From assembly GCA_964602275.1 (NCBI GenBank), contig CAZRQF010000015.1, positions 1-26,058 of the forward strand: a DNA stretch of 26,058 nt, given 5' to 3'. Both the position numbers and the translations under genes were made by a program. The DNA is from RGIG6291 sp964602275. GTDB lineage: Bacteria; Bacillota; Clostridia; TANB77; UBA1234. Shown piece by piece: positions 1 through 7,090 of the stretch (its first letter is position 1; each line of letters opens with the position of its first letter). The notes under the pieces are model-generated. The model made no database searches. It was not told the origin of the DNA and saw nothing but the letters and a program-made list of their open reading frames with translations.

Positions 1-203
1 TTTATGCTTGGCGATACCGCTTTGTAAATAGCTTCTTTTGCTGCAAATCTCGCAGCGTAACTTTGATACTTGCACATTCGGCGAGATTCACAATATTCAA
101 TTTCTTCATCTGTATATACTCGTTTTAAAAAAGTTTCGCCAAGTCGCTCTATCGAATCTTTCACTCGGCTTATCTTTATTATATCCGTTCCGCAAGTAAT
201 CAT
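1..203 (-). CDS. acpS: Holo-[acyl-carrier-protein] synthase, 3' part missing
   Basis: AcpS transfers the 4'-phosphopantetheine arm of coenzyme A onto acyl carrier protein, making it active for fatty acid synthesis in the cytoplasm. The reading frame starts at an ATG with a strong GGAGG site upstream and runs off the left edge of the window after 67 codons. The family's metal-binding start (MITCGTDIIKISRV, with the Asp of GTD) and the helix FAAKEAIYKA with its catalytic Glu are both present. The family is usually about 120-130 aa, so roughly half is visible. It follows the 378-aa unknown gene by 10 nt, and that gene's TAG stop lies inside the acpS ribosome site, so the two are probably co-transcribed and translationally coupled. 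Confidence 0.93.
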   Translation of the reverse strand, partial: MITCGTDIIKISRVKDSIERLGETFLKRVYTDEEIEYCESRRMCKYQSYAARFAAKEAIYKAVSPSI

Positions 204-213
204 TGCTATCCTC

Positions 214-1350
214 CTAACTTAATATGTTGTAGCAATCTATCATGCTCTTATACATTTCGTCTAATCCAAATGTTTTGCTCCAATTTTGCCAAAGCATCAT
301 TGCATGTTCAGAGTTTGAAACTTGATTTAGAGCATTGTTTTTTGCCATTTTTAATATTTTATTTTTTATAACATTTTTATTTTTTATGTCTTCAATTTCT
401 TTTAATAATAAAACATATGATAATCTTTGATAAAAAGCATATAACATTATGTATAAATAGACATTTTCATAATACTCTGGAAGTTTTGTATAGTTAAAAT
501 GGTCTGTTGCAGAAGAAAATAATACTCCAGACATTTTTGTAAAACCATACATTGAATATTTCCACCTTGTATATGTATTATCTTTTTCAATATTATCTGC
601 AAATTCTGAATTATAATCAGCTGATAGCACATGCTTATATTTTAAGAAATAATCCCTAATTGCTGTAAAATCTTTTGTACTATTCCATTCAGATTCGTCT
701 AAACATGCATACGAATATACAAACATTCTATTTGTATATGCATCTTGCATATCTGTTTCATCATATCTAATACATACTTTGTTTATAAATTTTCTAATGT
801 CTTCCATCGTATCAAATCTGTTTGACTGTATTTTTATATAATCATAATCTTTTATGCGTAAAAATTGAGGTGTTACATTTCTAAATTTATAGTTTAGATT
901 TAATAAATTTTTAAAATCTGTAAAGTTTGCATCTGCAAGTTCTGTTTTTATAAGTAAAAAGCAAATGCCTTCTTTAAAACACATTAGTCTTATTTTAGAA
1001 ATATCAAAAAATATTGCATTTTTATCTTCAATTTTTCCTTTTACATCATCTTCAAACTTGTATTCAAGCATACAACTAGAAAGCTCACTTAACACTTTTG
1101 CTTTCTTCGCATTCGTGCTTTTAGCAAAATCTTTTTTCTCTCTTAAAGACCATTTTAGTGTAGGAAACATCCTTGTTTTCGCACTACCCATAAAATGAGT
1201 ATCAACTTCTATATCATCAATTTTATTAAAAATTTTTTCTTGCCATTTTCCTCCCAATATCATATTTGTAATAAACTTTGCGTAATCTTTTTCTTTCACA
1301 AAAAAAGGATATACAAAATATGTATATTGATATTTTGTCTTTAGTTCCAC
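214..1350 (-). CDS. Conserved-looking protein of unknown function
   Basis: I do not recognise this protein. It is about 378 aa, soluble-looking, with no signal peptide or obvious membrane segment. The first half reads as mixed alpha/beta with aromatic patches; the last 140 residues look helical and rich in Tyr, Met and Leu. There is a loose resemblance in layout (alpha/beta front, long helices behind) to CorA-like proteins, but no GMN motif or paired membrane helices, so I make no call. I chose the GTG at 1350 because a GAGGTGAG site sits 4-5 nt before it; a GTG at 1359 in the same frame overlaps that ribosome site and is less likely. The gene precedes acpS on the same strand and has its own promoter just upstream. 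Confidence 0.7.
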   Translation of the reverse strand: MELKTKYQYTYFVYPFFVKEKDYAKFITNMILGGKWQEKIFNKIDDIEVDTHFMGSAKTRMFPTLKWSLREKKDFAKSTNAKKAKVLSELSSCMLEYKFEDDVKGKIEDKNAIFFDISKIRLMCFKEGICFLLIKTELADANFTDFKNLLNLNYKFRNVTPQFLRIKDYDYIKIQSNRFDTMEDIRKFINKVCIRYDETDMQDAYTNRMFVYSYACLDESEWNSTKDFTAIRDYFLKYKHVLSADYNSEFADNIEKDNTYTRWKYSMYGFTKMSGVLFSSATDHFNYTKLPEYYENVYLYIMLYAFYQRLSYVLLLKEIEDIKNKNVIKNKILKMAKNNALNQVSNSEHAMMLWQNWSKTFGLDEMYKSMIDCYNILS

Positions 1351-1368
1351 TATTCTCACCTCGCAGTA

Positions 1369-1397
1369 ATTTTACCACTTATTATTAGTAATTGCAA
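1369..1397 (-). promoter_or_regulatory. Sigma-A-like promoter for the unknown gene-acpS operon
   Basis: On the minus strand a TTGCAA -35 element and a TAAAAT -10 element are separated by exactly 17 nt. The predicted transcript would begin about 10 nt before the ribosome site of the gene that starts at 1350, giving a very short leader. Both boxes differ from consensus at one or two positions, and the call is by eye. Confidence 0.45.
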
Positions 1398-1526
1398 GGC
1401 GTTGAGCATTTTTCGCTCAAATGCCTCTCAATATCCTTACTATATATTTTCTTTTACTCATTTCACTATATATTAAATAATTTTATAATTCATATACCAC
1501 TAAAAAGCAAAAAGACTTAAAAAGAC

Positions 1527-1555
1527 TTGACTTCATTATATCTTCAAAATATAAT
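1527..1555 (+). promoter_or_regulatory. Sigma-A promoter of the tRNA-Met gene
   Basis: TTGACT (-35) and a perfect TATAAT (-10) are separated by 17 nt. Transcription would start near 1562, about 9 nt before the mature tRNA 5' end. This is the best-matching promoter in the window, as expected for a stable RNA gene. It could also drive the reductase gene downstream, because no terminator is visible between the two. Confidence 0.75.
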
Positions 1556-1570
1556 GAATTTGTTATTTAT

Positions 1571-1647
1571 GGCGGATTAGCTCAGTTGGCTAGAGCATTC
1601 GGTTCATACCCGACAGGTCGTAGGTTCAAATCCTACATCCGCTACCA
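1571..1647 (+). tRNA. tRNA-Met (CAT), probably elongator
   Basis: The 77-nt cloverleaf folds fully: acceptor GGCGGAT/ATCCGCT (G1-T72 wobble), D arm GCTC/GAGC with the normal GG in its loop, anticodon loop TTCATAC, T arm GTAGG/CCTAC with a normal TTCAAAT loop, then A73 and an encoded CCA. The anticodon is CAT. The anticodon stem lacks the three G-C pairs of initiator tRNA, so elongator Met is most likely; a tRNA-Ile read after lysidine modification cannot be excluded. The outermost anticodon-stem pair is T-C, a mismatch. It is a useful contrast with the aberrant CAT tRNA at 4240-4314. Confidence 0.93.
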
Positions 1648-1719
1648 AATTTTGAAATACTCCATTCAGGACTTTTTTCACAAAGTACTCTTGTTATGTA
1701 CATCAAGGAGGGAAAAACT

Positions 1720-2451
1720 ATGAATAAATTAAGCGACAAAACAGCTCTTGTAACAGGCAGCAGCGGTAAAATTGGTAAAAGTATAATACATCTATTCTTA
1801 ACAGAAAACATTGGGAAAATTATTGCAATATATAATAATACACCTATCGATTCTAGCTTTATTTCTAATGAAAAAGTCATACCATACAAATGTGATTTAA
1901 GCAATGAAAAAAACATATTAGATCTTTATCAAAATCATTTGAATAGTTATAATTTTGATATATTGATAAATTGTGCTGGCTGTTGCTATGATTCTCCTTT
2001 TCTAGATATATCATCTAAAAACTTCAAAAAAACATTTGACACAAATTTTTGGAGTGCTTATCATTTAATAAAATTATTACTTCCTAATATGCTATCAAAA
2101 AAATATGGAAAAATAGTTAACATTTCTTCCACTTCTTCTTTTGGAACAATTGATAAATCAGATTATTGTGCATCAAAGGCTGCCCTTGATGGCTTAACTC
2201 GTGCACTTGCCAAAGAATATTCTTCTAGCAATATAACTATAAATAGCATTCAGCCTAGCTTAATTGATACTGATATGCTAAATATATTACCAGCTCAATT
2301 ACTAAAAAATATCATTGATTGTACTGCAATTAAAAGATTGGGAAAGCCAGAAGAAATAGCTAATATTGTATTGTTTTTAGCTTCTGACGATTCTTCATAT
2401 ATAAACGGAGAAAACATTATTGCAAGTGGTGGAAGTATTATGAGAGATTAA
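1720..2451 (+). CDS. Short-chain dehydrogenase/reductase, FabG-like
   Basis: This 243-aa protein has the classical SDR signatures: the NAD(P)-binding TGSSGKIG near residues 11-18, NCAG near 85-88, a catalytic Ser in the NISSTSSFG strand, and YCASK with the catalytic Tyr and Lys. The C-terminal GKPEEIANIVLFLASDDSSYINGE segment (here in two pieces) resembles FabG-type 3-oxoacyl-ACP reductases. Substrate and pathway are not fixed by the sequence; many SDRs of this shape act in secondary metabolism or sugar conversion. I chose the ATG at 1720 because AAGGAGGG lies 7 nt upstream; an in-frame ATG at 1696 has no such site. It lies 72 nt after the tRNA-Met gene and is convergent with the biosynthetic-type operon. 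Confidence 0.88.
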   Translation: MNKLSDKTALVTGSSGKIGKSIIHLFLTENIGKIIAIYNNTPIDSSFISNEKVIPYKCDLSNEKNILDLYQNHLNSYNFDILINCAGCCYDSPFLDISSKNFKKTFDTNFWSAYHLIKLLLPNMLSKKYGKIVNISSTSSFGTIDKSDYCASKAALDGLTRALAKEYSSSNITINSIQPSLIDTDMLNILPAQLLKNIIDCTAIKRLGKPEEIANIVLFLASDDSSYINGENIIASGGSIMRD

Positions 2452-2611
2452 CTCAATTTGGAACTTTAATTTTTTATGCACTATATGAGTATTTTTTAAT
2501 ATTCAATTACTCAATCACAATTAATATATGCTGCCTACCATCAACACACAACTATACGAGCATTGCATATAACTTTCACACACAAATTGTTGCTTAACGC
2601 TGAGCACACAT

Positions 2612-2651
2612 AAAAATACGATTTATACTCCATAGCATAAATCGTATTTTT
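2612..2651 (-). terminator. Intrinsic terminator, probably bidirectional
   Basis: A perfect 15-bp inverted repeat (arms 2612-2626 and 2637-2651, 10-nt loop) has A-runs on its outer left side and T-runs on its outer right side, so it can end transcripts in either direction. It lies 5 nt past the MetRS stop codon, which would close the long minus-strand operon. It is also the first clear stop signal downstream of the reductase gene on the plus strand. Confidence 0.85.
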
Positions 2652-2656
2652 AAAAT

Positions 2657-4216
2657 TTATCCTTGTTTTTCTAACTCTTCCTTAATATCTAATCTAGCAA
2701 ATAATGGTTCAATTTTTTCAACCACTTGAATATCGCTTAGCATATCATATTTCTTAATGCTATCCCATGTTCTAAATTCATCGCTTATGTTAAAACTATC
2801 TAATATTTTTTCTGAAATGTCTGGCATAAATGGTTTTATTAGCACAGCAACTTTTCTTATATTTTCTATCAAATGATACATAACAGATTGCAATTTTTCT
2901 GTGTTATCACAATTTTTAAATAAAACCCAAGGTGCCGTTTCATCAATATACTTATTAGAACGAGATATTATTTTCCATATTTCAGCCATAGCATCAGCTA
3001 TATGTACAGTATCAAACTTGTTCTCAATAATATCAATTTCATTAGTGACAAATTGTTCAATTTCTTCATCACATTCATTTGGCTTTCCATTATACGCTGG
3101 TATTTTCCCATTAAAATACTTATTCACCATTCCTATTGTTCTGCTAACTAAGTTTCCCAAGTCATTGCTCAAATCTGAATTATATCTTTCTAAGAATCCT
3201 TCCAATGAAAATACTCCATCATTATCGTAAGATATTTCACGAAGTAGCAAATACCTTGTTGCATCCACACCATATCTTTCGGCTAATACATCTGGATAAT
3301 ACACATTACCTTTTGATTTTGACATTTTTCCATCTTTCATTACATACCACCCATGAGCATATATTTGTTTTGGTAATGGTAATTCTAGTGCCATTAAGAA
3401 TATAGGCCAATATATTGCATGAAATCTGATTATATCTTTACCAATTATTTGTAAATCCGCTGGCCAATATTTATTAAAAAGCGTTTCATCATCAGAACCA
3501 TATCCAATAGCCGTTATATAATTTAATAATGCATCCAACCACACATATATAACATGTTTTTGATCGTTTGGAACTTTTATTCCCCAGTCGAATGATGTTC
3601 TTGTGATACAAAGATCATCCAAACCAGGCTTTAAGAAATTATTTATAATTTCATTTTTTCTAGAAATAGGTAACAAAAAATCAGGATTTTCATCATAAAA
3701 TTCCATTAATCTCTTTTCATATTTTTTCATATTAAAAAAGTATGCTTCTTCACTCGTTTTTTCAACATTTCTACCACAATCAGGACACTTTCCATCAACC
3801 AATTGAAATTCTGTAAAAAATGTTTCACATGGCGTACAATACCATCCGTTGTATTTATCCAAATATATATCTCCATTTTCTTGTAACTTCGTAAACACTT
3901 TTTCAACTACTTTTGTATGTCTAGTTTCTGTAGTTCTAATAAAATCATCGTTAGATATTTTCATTATTTCCCATAATTTTATTGATTCCTCTGCCATTTG
4001 ATCAACATGCTCTTGTGGACTTACTCCTCGTCCTTCTGCTACTTTTTCTACCTTTTGTCCATGTTCATCAACACCAGTTAACATGTAAGAATCATATCCT
4101 CTTAAAATCTTGTACCTCTTAATTGCGTCAGCAAGCAATGTCGAGTAGGCAGTTCCTATATGAAATTTACCGCTTGGATAATAAATAGGTGTTGTTACAT
4201 AAAATTTTTTATTCAA
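2657..4216 (-). CDS. metG: Methionyl-tRNA synthetase, short form
   Basis: Class I synthetase that charges tRNA-Met with methionine. Visible parts: N-terminal TTPIYYPSGKFHIGTAY with the HIGH-type motif (HIGT), a CxxC...CxxC zinc knuckle (about residues 127-147), WLDALLNYITAIG, and KMSKS near 297-301, followed by a helical anticodon-binding domain. All active-site motifs look intact. At about 519 aa it lacks the C-terminal Trbp111-type tRNA-binding domain common in Firmicutes MetRS of about 650 aa. I prefer the TTG at 4216, which gives the family-typical MNKKFYVTTPIYY start 8 nt after AAGGAG; the in-frame GTG at 4225 overlaps that site. It is the last gene of the operon, 24 nt after an aberrant CAT tRNA. 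It may be the sole MetRS or a dedicated or resistant second copy; one window cannot tell. Confidence 0.95.
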   Translation of the reverse strand: MNKKFYVTTPIYYPSGKFHIGTAYSTLLADAIKRYKILRGYDSYMLTGVDEHGQKVEKVAEGRGVSPQEHVDQMAEESIKLWEIMKISNDDFIRTTETRHTKVVEKVFTKLQENGDIYLDKYNGWYCTPCETFFTEFQLVDGKCPDCGRNVEKTSEEAYFFNMKKYEKRLMEFYDENPDFLLPISRKNEIINNFLKPGLDDLCITRTSFDWGIKVPNDQKHVIYVWLDALLNYITAIGYGSDDETLFNKYWPADLQIIGKDIIRFHAIYWPIFLMALELPLPKQIYAHGWYVMKDGKMSKSKGNVYYPDVLAERYGVDATRYLLLREISYDNDGVFSLEGFLERYNSDLSNDLGNLVSRTIGMVNKYFNGKIPAYNGKPNECDEEIEQFVTNEIDIIENKFDTVHIADAMAEIWKIISRSNKYIDETAPWVLFKNCDNTEKLQSVMYHLIENIRKVAVLIKPFMPDISEKILDSFNISDEFRTWDSIKKYDMLSDIQVVEKIEPLFARLDIKEELEKQG

Positions 4217-4239
4217 AACATTCACTCCTTAATAAAATT

Positions 4240-4314
4240 TGGTAACGGGAATTGGATTTGCACCAATATCTCCATAGATATGAACTATGGGCTTTACAAT
4301 TAAGCTATCCCGCT
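4240..4314 (-). tRNA. Aberrant tRNA-like gene with CAT anticodon
   Basis: A 75-nt cloverleaf folds with every stem paired: acceptor AGCGGGA/TCCCGTT (one G-T wobble), D stem GCTT/AAGC, anticodon stem CATAG/CTATG around TTCATAT, variable GAGAT, T stem ATTGG/CCAAT, then A73 and encoded CCA. The anticodon is CAT and A73 fits MetRS recognition. Two features are abnormal: the 7-nt D loop AATTGTA has no GG pair, and the T loop reads TGCAAAT, so GTGC replaces the near-universal GTTC. The 5' end overlaps the MccF-like stop codon and the 3' end lies 7 nt from the MetRS ribosome site, so processing would cut the mRNA between the two genes. It could be a non-translational tRNA, a regulatory MetRS mimic, or a decaying tRNA; perfect stems argue against decay. 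Confidence 0.8.
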
Positions 4315-5278
4315 ATATATCTTTGAATGGGCTTTCCAACAAAGTAATCATCGGCTTATCGCTATCAATTTCTGCAGATACACCGATAGGTATTGTCATT
4401 ATTGGATTACTGTGTCCAAAATTCATATTATAAATCATTGGCTTGTCAATATATTCATTAAGTATTCTTTCAAAATCAGATTGTGTATCATTAACTCCAA
4501 AAAATGTTCCAACAATTATTCCGTTTATTTGATATAATATCTTATTCTGCTTTAATGTTTCCATATCTCTATTGAACTTTTGTGGAGATGTAAAAGCATC
4601 CTCAATAAATAATATTTTGTTTTTAAAATCAGGCATATATTCAGTTCCTAGCAAAGAAAGAATAGTATTTAAATTTCCACCTATTAAAATACCTCTTGCT
4701 GCTCCTTTATGATTTGACTTCCATCCATCAAATTTGCTATATTCCAATTCTTTTTCATCTTCTTCGTCCCAAAAATAATTTGACATACTTTGTTTTTGGG
4801 GTTCTTCATATGTGTATATTCCACCACTATATGCCATAATATCATTAAAATTTTTAGCCGTATATGAATTAACATCTGGGTATTCTCCAAATGTTCCTAT
4901 AAGTGCAGGACCATAAAAAGTAACAAGCTTTATCTTAGTGTATAGTGCCAATAATAAAGCTGTTGTATCACTATAGCCTACAACAATCTTAGGATTTTGA
5001 GCTACTTCTCTATAATTAATACTATCCAAGTGCGTGTTGGTGGTATAACCACCGGTTAATGACATCAATATATTTATATTATCATTTTTCAACATATTTA
5101 TCAACTGTATTGATGCTGTTTCTTCATTTTTCCACTCATAAATATGTCCACATATTTTATTCAAATTTTTTATAGCACGTTTATATCTTTTCGGAAACCT
5201 AATATCATCTTTATTGCTTAGCGAAAAAATTCCAACATTCATTCTTCCATATGCACAATTTGGTTTTATTGTTTCCAT
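4313..5278 (-). CDS. MccF-like serine peptidase (family S66)
   Basis: S66 enzymes are LD-carboxypeptidases of cell-wall recycling or MccF-type immunity proteins that cut the amide bond in peptidyl- or aminoacyl-nucleotides such as microcin C. This 321-aa protein has the nucleophile Ser in GYSDTT (Ser103), the Glu in LFIED (Glu226) and the His in NFGHSNP (His289), which together form the S66 triad. The insertion around residues 165-190, ending in FDGW (Trp186) just before the GGNL motif, resembles MccF, where a Trp stacks on the nucleobase; plain LdcA lacks that layout. No signal peptide is seen, so it is cytoplasmic. Its ribosome site lies within the end of the preceding methyltransferase gene. 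In this operon self-immunity or product trimming is more likely than murein recycling, but that is inference. Confidence 0.85.
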   Translation of the reverse strand: METIKPNCAYGRMNVGIFSLSNKDDIRFPKRYKRAIKNLNKICGHIYEWKNEETASIQLINMLKNDNINILMSLTGGYTTNTHLDSINYREVAQNPKIVVGYSDTTALLLALYTKIKLVTFYGPALIGTFGEYPDVNSYTAKNFNDIMAYSGGIYTYEEPQKQSMSNYFWDEEDEKELEYSKFDGWKSNHKGAARGILIGGNLNTILSLLGTEYMPDFKNKILFIEDAFTSPQKFNRDMETLKQNKILYQINGIIVGTFFGVNDTQSDFERILNEYIDKPMIYNMNFGHSNPIMTIPIGVSAEIDSDKPMITLLESPFKDI

Positions 5279-5283
5279 GCTTT

Positions 5284-6033
5284 TTACTCACCTTTTTTTA
5301 TAATATATATTTGTTTAGGAGAATTCTTTTTAAATTCATTAAATTCATAGTCTCCATATTTTCTTTCAATTTTCAAAGTAGTTTCTTCTACTATTCGTTC
5401 AATATCTCCATCATAATATTGCTTCATTTTTGCATCAACTTGTGCAACTATTTTATTATCACTCTTATATATGTATTTAATATAATTTATTTTTTCAATG
5501 CAATTATACTGTCTTTCTTCTTCTACTACAATTTCACATTTCAAATATTGACTATAAAATTTGCATTTATATTCATGTACTTTTTCTACATTTAAAAAAT
5601 TTGGATTCGGATTAAAAATATCAATAATAATTCTACCATTATTTTTCAATAGATTATGTGCATTTTCCAAAAAACCGCTTACTCCGTCGTTTTCCAATAT
5701 ATGTTGTAATGAATTATATCCACATATTATATAATCAAATTTTTTGTTGATATTTTCCAATTTTGTCATATCTCCTAATATTAGTTCAACATTTTTACTT
5801 TTCAATTTTCTCTTAGCAACACTAAGCATCTCTTTAGAATTATCTAAACCCATTACAAAATTCGACTCCTCGTAAATTTGGGAAATTATCCTGCCAGTAC
5901 CACAAGCAACTTCTAAAATATCTTTATTCTTCCCCAATATTTTTTTATAAAATTCCAAATCTTCGCTTTGTATTTTAGAATTTAAATCATCATAAAACAT
6001 ATAATCGTCTTTATAAGCAATCTGTGATTCCAT
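5284..6033 (-). CDS. SAM-dependent methyltransferase (class I), second of the operon
   Basis: A 249-aa class I Rossmann-fold methyltransferase. Motif I is ILEVACGTGRI (residues 39-49), followed by the acidic end of strand 2 in GLDNS, LGDMTKLE as motif II/III, and IICGYNSLQHI as the post-motif segment. The C-terminal half, about 110 residues rich in Lys, Tyr and Glu, has no family name I can give and probably binds the acceptor substrate. The acceptor (O, N, C or S) cannot be read from the sequence. An AGGAGG site precedes the ATG. It begins 13 nt after the radical SAM gene and its stop is 5 nt before the MccF-like gene, so it belongs tightly to the operon. Confidence 0.85.
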   Translation of the reverse strand: MESQIAYKDDYMFYDDLNSKIQSEDLEFYKKILGKNKDILEVACGTGRIISQIYEESNFVMGLDNSKEMLSVAKRKLKSKNVELILGDMTKLENINKKFDYIICGYNSLQHILENDGVSGFLENAHNLLKNNGRIIIDIFNPNPNFLNVEKVHEYKCKFYSQYLKCEIVVEEERQYNCIEKINYIKYIYKSDNKIVAQVDAKMKQYYDGDIERIVEETTLKIERKYGDYEFNEFKKNSPKQIYIIKKGE

Positions 6034-6046
6034 ATTTACCTCCTAC

Positions 6047-7087
6047 TTATTTTAATACTTTATTCTTTGATGTAAAATTTAAAATCGTTGCTCTTTTAGT
6101 ACCTACATCTACACTTTTCCACGCGTCTTTAATATCTGATATATTCCATTCATCATCAAAAAAAACAATTTTTTCATTATTCATATAGTCAACTATTTCC
6201 AACTTTCCTAACGGTGTAATATATATCGCAACGCCATCACTCTTCTCAGTTCCCCAGTACCACGCAGACAAATTTAAGTATTTATTGTTAATAGCTTTTA
6301 ATCTTTCTTTGATTCTAGAATCATCTAATATGCCTAAAGATTGAATTATGTCTTTTCCTCTTCCAGCAGGCAACAATTTAAATATAAACCATTGTTTAAT
6401 TCCAACATCATTTAAAAACTTAGCTATCGCCTCTAACTCACACTCGTTTTCTCTATTTATGACTGTAACAACTCTAACATTTTCAATATATTGTTTTGCA
6501 AAAAGAATATTGCTCTTCACTTTTTCCAGTGCGTCTATACCTCTAAATTTATAATACTTTTCTTTTTCTAATGTATCTAAACTGATTTGCAAAGTAATAC
6601 ACGATTTGGATATTTGCTTTAATAATTCTTCATTATTTAATAAAATTCCATTTGTTGCAATAGCAGGTTTCACTTCTGAATTCTCAAATAATTTTAATAT
6701 TGAAATAATATCAGGTCGTGTAAGCGGCTCTCCCCCACCAATATTAATTCTCATACATCCCCATTCTTCTAATAGTTTTACAATATTTTTTATTTTTTCA
6801 AATGGTAATTCATTGCAACTTTTTCCAGAGTCATTACAACAAAAAATACACTTAGAATTACAATTTGATGTAATTTCCCATGAAATCGATATGGGAGATT
6901 CCAAGTCAAGATCATTGTAAGATATATTTTTATTTATAAATTCATTTTCATATTTATATGGTAATGATGTATACATGTCATCTAATAATTTCGCATCTTT
7001 TAGCGCCCAAATCCTATCATACAATCTATCTTGTGCCAGAATTCCCCATTTTTCATTTCTTATTAAAAATCTCTCGTTTTTTTCCAT
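6047..7087 (-). CDS. Radical SAM enzyme, second of the operon
   Basis: A 346-aa radical SAM protein. The 4Fe-4S binding motif is CNSKCIFC (Cys76, Cys80, Cys83), followed by the SAM-contacting GGGEPLTRP (about 117-125) and ATNG near 145. The N-terminal 65 residues come before the barrel and could be a substrate-recognition extension. No C-terminal cysteine cluster of SPASM or twitch type is visible, so a single cluster is likely. Members of this MoaA/PqqE-like group modify peptides, nucleotides or small molecules, so the reaction is open. It begins 3 nt after the MetRS paralog ends, and its GGAG ribosome site lies in that gene's last codons, implying coupled translation. Confidence 0.88.
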   Translation of the reverse strand: MEKNERFLIRNEKWGILAQDRLYDRIWALKDAKLLDDMYTSLPYKYENEFINKNISYNDLDLESPISISWEITSNCNSKCIFCCNDSGKSCNELPFEKIKNIVKLLEEWGCMRINIGGGEPLTRPDIISILKLFENSEVKPAIATNGILLNNEELLKQISKSCITLQISLDTLEKEKYYKFRGIDALEKVKSNILFAKQYIENVRVVTVINRENECELEAIAKFLNDVGIKQWFIFKLLPAGRGKDIIQSLGILDDSRIKERLKAINNKYLNLSAWYWGTEKSDGVAIYITPLGKLEIVDYMNNEKIVFFDDEWNISDIKDAWKSVDVGTKRATILNFTSKNKVLK

Positions 7088-7090
7088 ATA

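Noticed and set aside
1398..1425. Hairpin GGCGTTGAGC/GCTCAAATGCC as a terminator
   Set aside because: It has a bulged base, no T-run in a useful direction and lies immediately upstream of a promoter with no gene ending there.
2901..3230. Plus-strand open frame of 109 codons opposite metG
   Set aside because: Lies wholly within a well-supported gene on the other strand and has no ribosome site.
4217..4330. T-box riboswitch or ordinary leader for metG
   Set aside because: The stretch is fully used by the tRNA-like cloverleaf and the ribosome site; there is no T-box motif, no terminator and no separate promoter.
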